A stretch of 64,000 nucleotides of DNA from Artocarpus heterophyllus. Taxonomy: Eukaryota; Streptophyta; Magnoliopsida; Rosales; Moraceae. The notes under the pieces were generated by a model. It was not told the DNA's origin and did no database searches. It saw nothing but the letters and a program-made list of their open reading frames with translations. The position numbers and the translations under genes are program-made. This document shows, piece after piece, positions 59,322 to 64,000 of the stretch. The stretch is taken from assembly GCA_025403435.1 (NCBI GenBank), contig CM046339.1, forward strand, positions 1,752,212-1,816,211, read 5' to 3'. Every line of letters begins with the position of its first letter. Positions within the stretch are counted from its first letter, which is position 1.

Positions 59322-61369
59322 TGTTAGACATGTATGCCCTAAGGAGTAAAAATGTAATACATTTTTGGAGACATTTTTATCAATAAAGAATTTATTCATT
59401 TATATATACCAAATCATGTCCTCTTTACGTTTATATTTGTTGAATGTATGATAAGCAAACATTAGTCTGAGACTATCAGCCTAAACCTTAAGAATTGGGC
59501 ATATGATGGGCTGATTACGCGGAAGACACAATTCTTAAGGTGACGGTCTAAAACATATGATCCGCGATCGAGGGAATAAAGTTGGGCTCTTTATTCATGT
59601 AAAGATTGTTATGTTCTCTATATCCCTTTTGGGAGATGATTTGTCTTAGCCATCGGAGTTGCACTCCATGAATAAAAATATTGGCACGTTGTCATAGGTG
59701 ACGATGTGTTGGATCGGGACATAAAGTGAATTAATTTGGATTAATAATTCTGTCTTGGCAAATCGATTTACTATAGACATTCATTTGTATTGTATCTTAA
59801 TCCTGAGATGAATAGTGGGCTCGTTGTCTCGACTTGTGTCTTTTGATGAACCAATGGGTGACTCCCACATCTCTATAGTGGTATGCATGCTGATACTTTG
59901 GAGGTATGACTCTTGATAGCGTAGACTTGTTATTCATAGATATGGAATCCATAGCTCCTCTTTAGGAGTAATGATATCCTCTTATATGCGTTGTCCTGTA
60001 ATTGGAAAACAAGAGCGCTAAACCATTTGGATACATAGGTGTAACTGAATGGTATACTATCTTTGGATGGTAAGTTTTCTAATGGTGAGACAATGGAACG
60101 TAAGATAAAAATAATCGAAAAGGTAAGACAAAACTTGTCCTTAAGCCGATTATGGATTATCATATAGGGATACGATGCACTATGATATGTCATGGAGACT
60201 TAGCTACATGAGCTTCGTAATTCTATAAAGTTCGAGAGTGCAGCTCCAAGCTTTTAGTGGAGTAGCGTTGGAGTTAATAATTGTGAAATGTATATCTAGG
60301 ATATTGGGTTTCATAATTATCATGAGCTTGAACTTTATAGGTCCATTTTGGTCCCTTTTGTTAGCTCACAATATCCTATAACAACACGGCATGATTTTCC
60401 AATAATTGGTGACTTATGTCGGATTTATCAGATTGGTTTAAAATTTGTAAGAATCAAATAATTCATGTCTGTTTATCGGTTGAATTAATTTTGTAAGAAA
60501 TTAGTTCAAGATAAACTTGTTGAATTATTGCAACCAGATAATTCTTGTCTGTTTATCGGTTCTTTTAATTTTGGACAAAATTAGAACAAGATAAACTTGT
60601 AGAATTATTGTGAATTGATTTATTTTCTTAGAGATTATCTTGATAAAGTTTGTTTTGATCAGATAACTTCTCTATTGGGTTATTTGAATCAAAACTGAGA
60701 CTTTATCCTTTAGAATCTCGGGTGGAAAATAAAAGATTTGCGGAGATTTTTCTCGGGAGTTCGGCCTGCCGGATGACGCGTTCGGCCTGCCGAACTGGCC
60801 TGTTTGGCCTGCCGATTAGCGTGTTCGGCCTGCTGATCAGCGGAGATAAGATTACGCATTTTTCACGCGGATCTTATCAAATATTGATCCGAACTTGATT
60901 CTGTTTCAAGTTTTTGAGACCTAATCTGATATGGACTGACCCCGGGACCAATAGCTATATAAAGGGAGTGAGTCTCATGATTTACTCAGATCAATACAGA
61001 TCAATTTATAAGATTAAGAGTGATACTCTTCCAGTGAGCATCTGAAAACTCCCTGAGAGCTTTTGTTCACAAATCACGAATACTAGCTTTGGGTTCTCTC
61101 TATTGGTTGGAAGGAGAGTCACCGGTGGAAGAAGCTGAACGTGTGAGCCCACACTCACTCCGGTTGTGGATAGAGAATAGTAAAGAAGACCAGTTGGTTG
61201 AGGCTCTTCTGGAACGTTACTTCTCTACACAGGTTGCGGAGGTTCTTCGGCACACTAAGGTTAGTAAGATCTGTCTAATTTATACATATAACAAGTCATA
61301 CTTGTGTGTTGAAAATTATTGTGACGAATTTTTCTTTTTAAAATTCCGCTGCACACTTTGTTTCCAACA
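59322..61369 (+). repeat. 5' LTR of the family A copia element
   Basis: TGTTAGACATGTATGCCC...GTTTCCAACA, 2,048 bp. TATA box TATATAAA at 60,956. It holds a four-unit CGGCCTGCCG cluster (60,762-60,835). The frame 61,089-61,415 inside it spans the LTR end and is not considered a gene. Confidence 0.92.
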
Positions 61370-61371
61370 AT

Positions 61372-61384
61372 TGGTATCAGAGCC
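61372..61384 (+). promoter_or_regulatory. Primer-binding site of the copia element
   Basis: TGGTATCAGAGCC, an exact initiator-Met site, two bases after the LTR. Confidence 0.92.
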
Positions 61385-62977
61385 GAGGTTTTTACATAAA
61401 TTTGCAAGTTTGTGATTATGTTATATGCATAAATTTTGTGATCTTAATCTCTCCTATGCTTGAATTGAATTTTATAGAGAGTTGGCACTCTAGGTTTTTA
61501 TATAATATATATATTGTCACGGATTATATGGTGAATGTTTATTAATTAACTATGGTTGATTAAATCCTTGTTTAATTATTTATTAATTAATTAATACCGG
61601 TTATGGTTCCTTAGAGGTTAGAATGTGTATCTAGGTTTTTCATGTAATTAGATGGTGGACTATCATCTCCGTCTAGGAATTATTATTTAATTTTTATTTG
61701 TAAGAATTTTGTAATTAAATAATTATTCGGAAAAGACGGATCTAGAAGACGGATCTTGAAGATTGATGATGGGGCCTCTAGGTATTTCTTGAGTCTTTAA
61801 TTTTATATTTTTGAATTGTTGAAAATAAAATTGATGAATTGCATTGAAATTGTATTTTCTGGATTGAGGGTTTTATGCTCGGTCAGCATGCCGGACCTCA
61901 CAATTCGGCAGGCCAGAAGTCACGGATCGACAGGCCGGACGTATGGTCCGACAGGCCGACAGTGGGGCAGAAATTTTGATGCTCTGCTGGCAGGCCGAAC
62001 CTTCATAATCGGCAGGCCGATCACCCAGACCGGCCTGCCGACCGAGAGCTTCCAAGTGTCTAGAAAAGGTGCAATTTTTTTGGTGCAGTTTTAATTTTAT
62101 TTTTGAGACGATTCTGAGAAACATTAAATTTGGATATGACCGGAAATATGAAGTATTTGATTCATACGAGATTGAATACTTAAAGATGGATATTATATGA
62201 AGAAGGATACAACTTGAGGATTCAAGGATGAAGAATCGATAAATGTCTCGATTATTCTCTTGTAATCTTAGTTTTTTATTCTCTAGGGTGGAACCATAAT
62301 ATTACGGTTGTTATTATTTTGCTTGTCTGCATTATAATATGATTTACCATGTATATTGATAACATGTCATATAGAATAGGGAGTGCCGCTCATATTAAAA
62401 TTGTTCATGCATGTTTTTAAAATAAAACCTTGACTTCAAAAGATTGAGTGAGAGAAGGTTTTCGAAGAGAGAACCTAAGGCCTCTATTGTTGGTCCATAG
62501 GAAGAACATGGTGGTCCCGACCCCTAGGAAGGGATTTCTATCATGTACCAGATTGGATCTCTAAAAGATAAGGTATTTTAGTATGATTTATGGTTGCACA
62601 CCCCTAGGTGGTGATTATAAATCATGGATAAAATATTGAAACGGTGGTTATACACTCACGTTAATTTTATTATTAACCTCCCCTAGGAGCTCTGTTAATA
62701 AAATTAATGGCTAAAGAAATGATTATTACTATATGCGGGATCATACGGATCCTAGATAGCATATATTAATCAGGAGGAGATCCGTGTTCCTGATTGAATT
62801 TGGCATGATTCCCCTAGGAGCTTGTTCAATTCTGAGTTAGGAATTATCGTTGTAAGGTTGTGATATTTTCAAGATTTTGACACATAAACACATTTGTATT
62901 ATTTTACATGATTGTGTTATCTTACTAAATTATTATATATGTTTGCTTATGTTTGGTATATGATTCTTTATTGTAGA
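61385..62977 (+). other. Structured leader of the copia element
   Basis: No gene. It holds a six-unit CGGCAGGCCG-type cluster (61,906-62,040) and, nearer Gag, four CCCCTAGG words (62,521, 62,601, 62,680, 62,811), three of which sit in the loop of an inverted repeat. A further perfect inverted repeat AATCAGGA/TCCTGATT spans 62,768-62,795. Likely packaging and dimerisation signals (inference). Confidence 0.7.
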
Positions 62978-63826
62978 ATGAAAATGTCTAAAAATGCTTT
63001 ATCATCAATACTTGACAAAAACCAATTAACCGGTGAGAACTATAACGATTGGAAACGGAACCTGGACATCGTCCTTTCCTTTGAGAAACTGAAATATGTT
63101 CTGACAACTCCTTGTCCTCCCGAGCCTACGAGAGACTCAAGTGATGAGCAATTCCAAGCGTACGACCACTGGAAAGATGCTAATGATCAGGCCCGCTGCT
63201 ATGTTATGGCTAGCATGAACAATGTGCTTCAGGCTCAACATCAGGATTATGAGACTGTGAAGCAGATCTTGGATAATCTTGAGGACATGTTTGGAGGCCA
63301 GGCCATAACAAAGCGGCAAGGGGCGCTTTGGAAACTCTTAAACTGTAGACAGAGACCGGGGACATCTGTAAAGGAGCACATGATGTTGGTCATGGGTTAC
63401 CTCGCTGAGGCTCAAACCAATGGAGCCGACATCGATGCTGAAACTCAGATGACTATGGTCTTTGAGACTATGTCTAAGGAATTTATTCCATTTAGAGCTA
63501 CTTTTAACTTAAGTAATAGACAGGATATAACCTTGACAGAACTGATGAAACAGTTACAGGAGTTTGAACTGCTGATCAGGGAGTCTCCTGCTGGTGGAGA
63601 GGCCAACATGGTAGCTACTTCTGGTTCCAATCCTAACTCTGGGAATGGAAAGAAGCAACGGGCCAAAAGTGGCAAGTCTTCTATTCCTGCTGCTACCAAG
63701 AGCAAGAAGAAGAAGAAGAAGAACCCAAAGAAGCTTAAGTGCTTCTTCTGTGGTAAGGTCGAGCATATAAAGAAGCATTGCAAGGACTTCATTTCCAAGG
63801 GAGGTAGGTGTGACTTCTATATTTAG
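62978..63826 (+). CDS. Ty1/copia Gag
   Basis: Start chosen at the first ATG (MKMSKNALSS); an alternative Met is two codons on. A copia-type Gag domain follows (LTGENYNDWKRNLDIVLSFE, ARCYVMASMNNVLQ, KLLNCRQRPGTSVKEHM). A very basic linker (KSKKKKKKNPKK) and the zinc knuckle CFFCGKVEHIKKHC (C-x2-C-x4-H-x4-C) complete it. It ends at TAG 63,824-63,826. The protease resumes in another frame immediately (from 63,826), so either the fusion is broken by a small indel or it is translated by frameshifting. Gag forms the virus-like particle. Confidence 0.9.
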   Translation: MKMSKNALSSILDKNQLTGENYNDWKRNLDIVLSFEKLKYVLTTPCPPEPTRDSSDEQFQAYDHWKDANDQARCYVMASMNNVLQAQHQDYETVKQILDNLEDMFGGQAITKRQGALWKLLNCRQRPGTSVKEHMMLVMGYLAEAQTNGADIDAETQMTMVFETMSKEFIPFRATFNLSNRQDITLTELMKQLQEFELLIRESPAGGEANMVATSGSNPNSGNGKKQRAKSGKSSIPAATKSKKKKKKNPKKLKCFFCGKVEHIKKHCKDFISKGGRCDFYI

Positions 63827-64000
63827 AAACTTGTTTGGTTGAGGAATCCAGTGACATCTGGGTCATAGATTCTGGTGCAACTAATCATGTTTGTGTTTCT
63901 CCGTAGGGATTCAAAGAAACGAGAAGTCTACTACGTGAAGACTTAACGCTTCGGATGGGCGATGGATCCTTGGTCTCAACGGAAGCAGTGGGAGATGTCC
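63826..64000 (+). pseudogene. Ty1/copia protease start, partial and interrupted
   Basis: The shifted frame reads ETCLVEESSDIWVIDSGATN, with the catalytic DSGA of copia proteases. A TAG at 63,904-63,906 (after VCVSP) replaces the usual sense codon, then GFKETRSLLREDLTLRMGDG continues to the window end. The frame shift plus stop suggest this copy is inactive. Confidence 0.8.

Larger units (their letters stand above)
59322..64000 (+). mobile_element. Ty1/copia retrotransposon (family A), running off the window
   Basis: A 5' LTR, an initiator-Met primer site, a 1.6-kb structured leader, Gag and the start of protease are present; the rest lies beyond the window. It inserted into copy 3 of the duplication. 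Confidence 0.92.

Overview
The window is plant nuclear DNA, most likely from a dicot, though the species cannot be named from the sequence. It is AT-rich and intron-rich and is mostly layered transposons. I support two host genes. One is an intact ten-exon PUX7-type UBX-domain gene (10,701-15,930, +). The other is a two-exon plant defensin gene (26,499-27,846, +). No tRNA, rRNA or CRISPR array was seen.

Layout. 1-9.9 kb holds Ty1/copia LTR remains, including two solo LTRs of one family whose intact 5' LTR reappears at 59,322, plus MITE-like repeats. 10.6-16 kb is PUX7, with a LINE fragment in its last intron. From about 13,911 a large block was duplicated in tandem: copy 1 is about 13,911-25,790, copy 2 about 28,573-46,440, and copy 3 about 47,893-59,321. 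Each copy carries some or all of the PUX7 3' end, a long-terminal-inverted-repeat element, a 5'-truncated LINE, an old Ty3-type LTR and PIF/Harbinger remnants. The defensin lies between copies 1 and 2. A truncated hAT transposon marks the copy 2/copy 3 junction.

Younger insertions split the copies. Copy 1 received a copia solo LTR (22,078-24,390). Copy 2 received an 8.2-kb LTR element (30,917-39,097). Copy 3 received a full-length chromovirus-type Ty3 element (49,046-58,124; one long gag-pol frame with seven C-to-T-type stops) and, at 59,322, a Ty1/copia element that runs off the window end.

The most striking object is the 30,917-39,097 element. It has two 1,977-bp LTRs with about five differences, a 5-bp target duplication, an initiator-Met primer site and a polypurine tract, but no gag or pol. 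Between the LTRs, in the element's own sense (minus), lie two intact intronless reading frames. One is a full-length LOG-family (cytokinin-activating type) protein. The other is a 173-residue basic, cysteine-rich protein whose layout resembles the nucleic-acid-binding/silencing-suppressor proteins of carla- and vitiviruses. It looks like a recent, non-autonomous retrotransposon that has captured a processed host gene and possibly a virus-derived gene. Other unusual signals are arrays of a CGGCAGGCCG motif shared by unrelated LTR families, and CCCCTAGG-bearing stem-loops in the copia leader.
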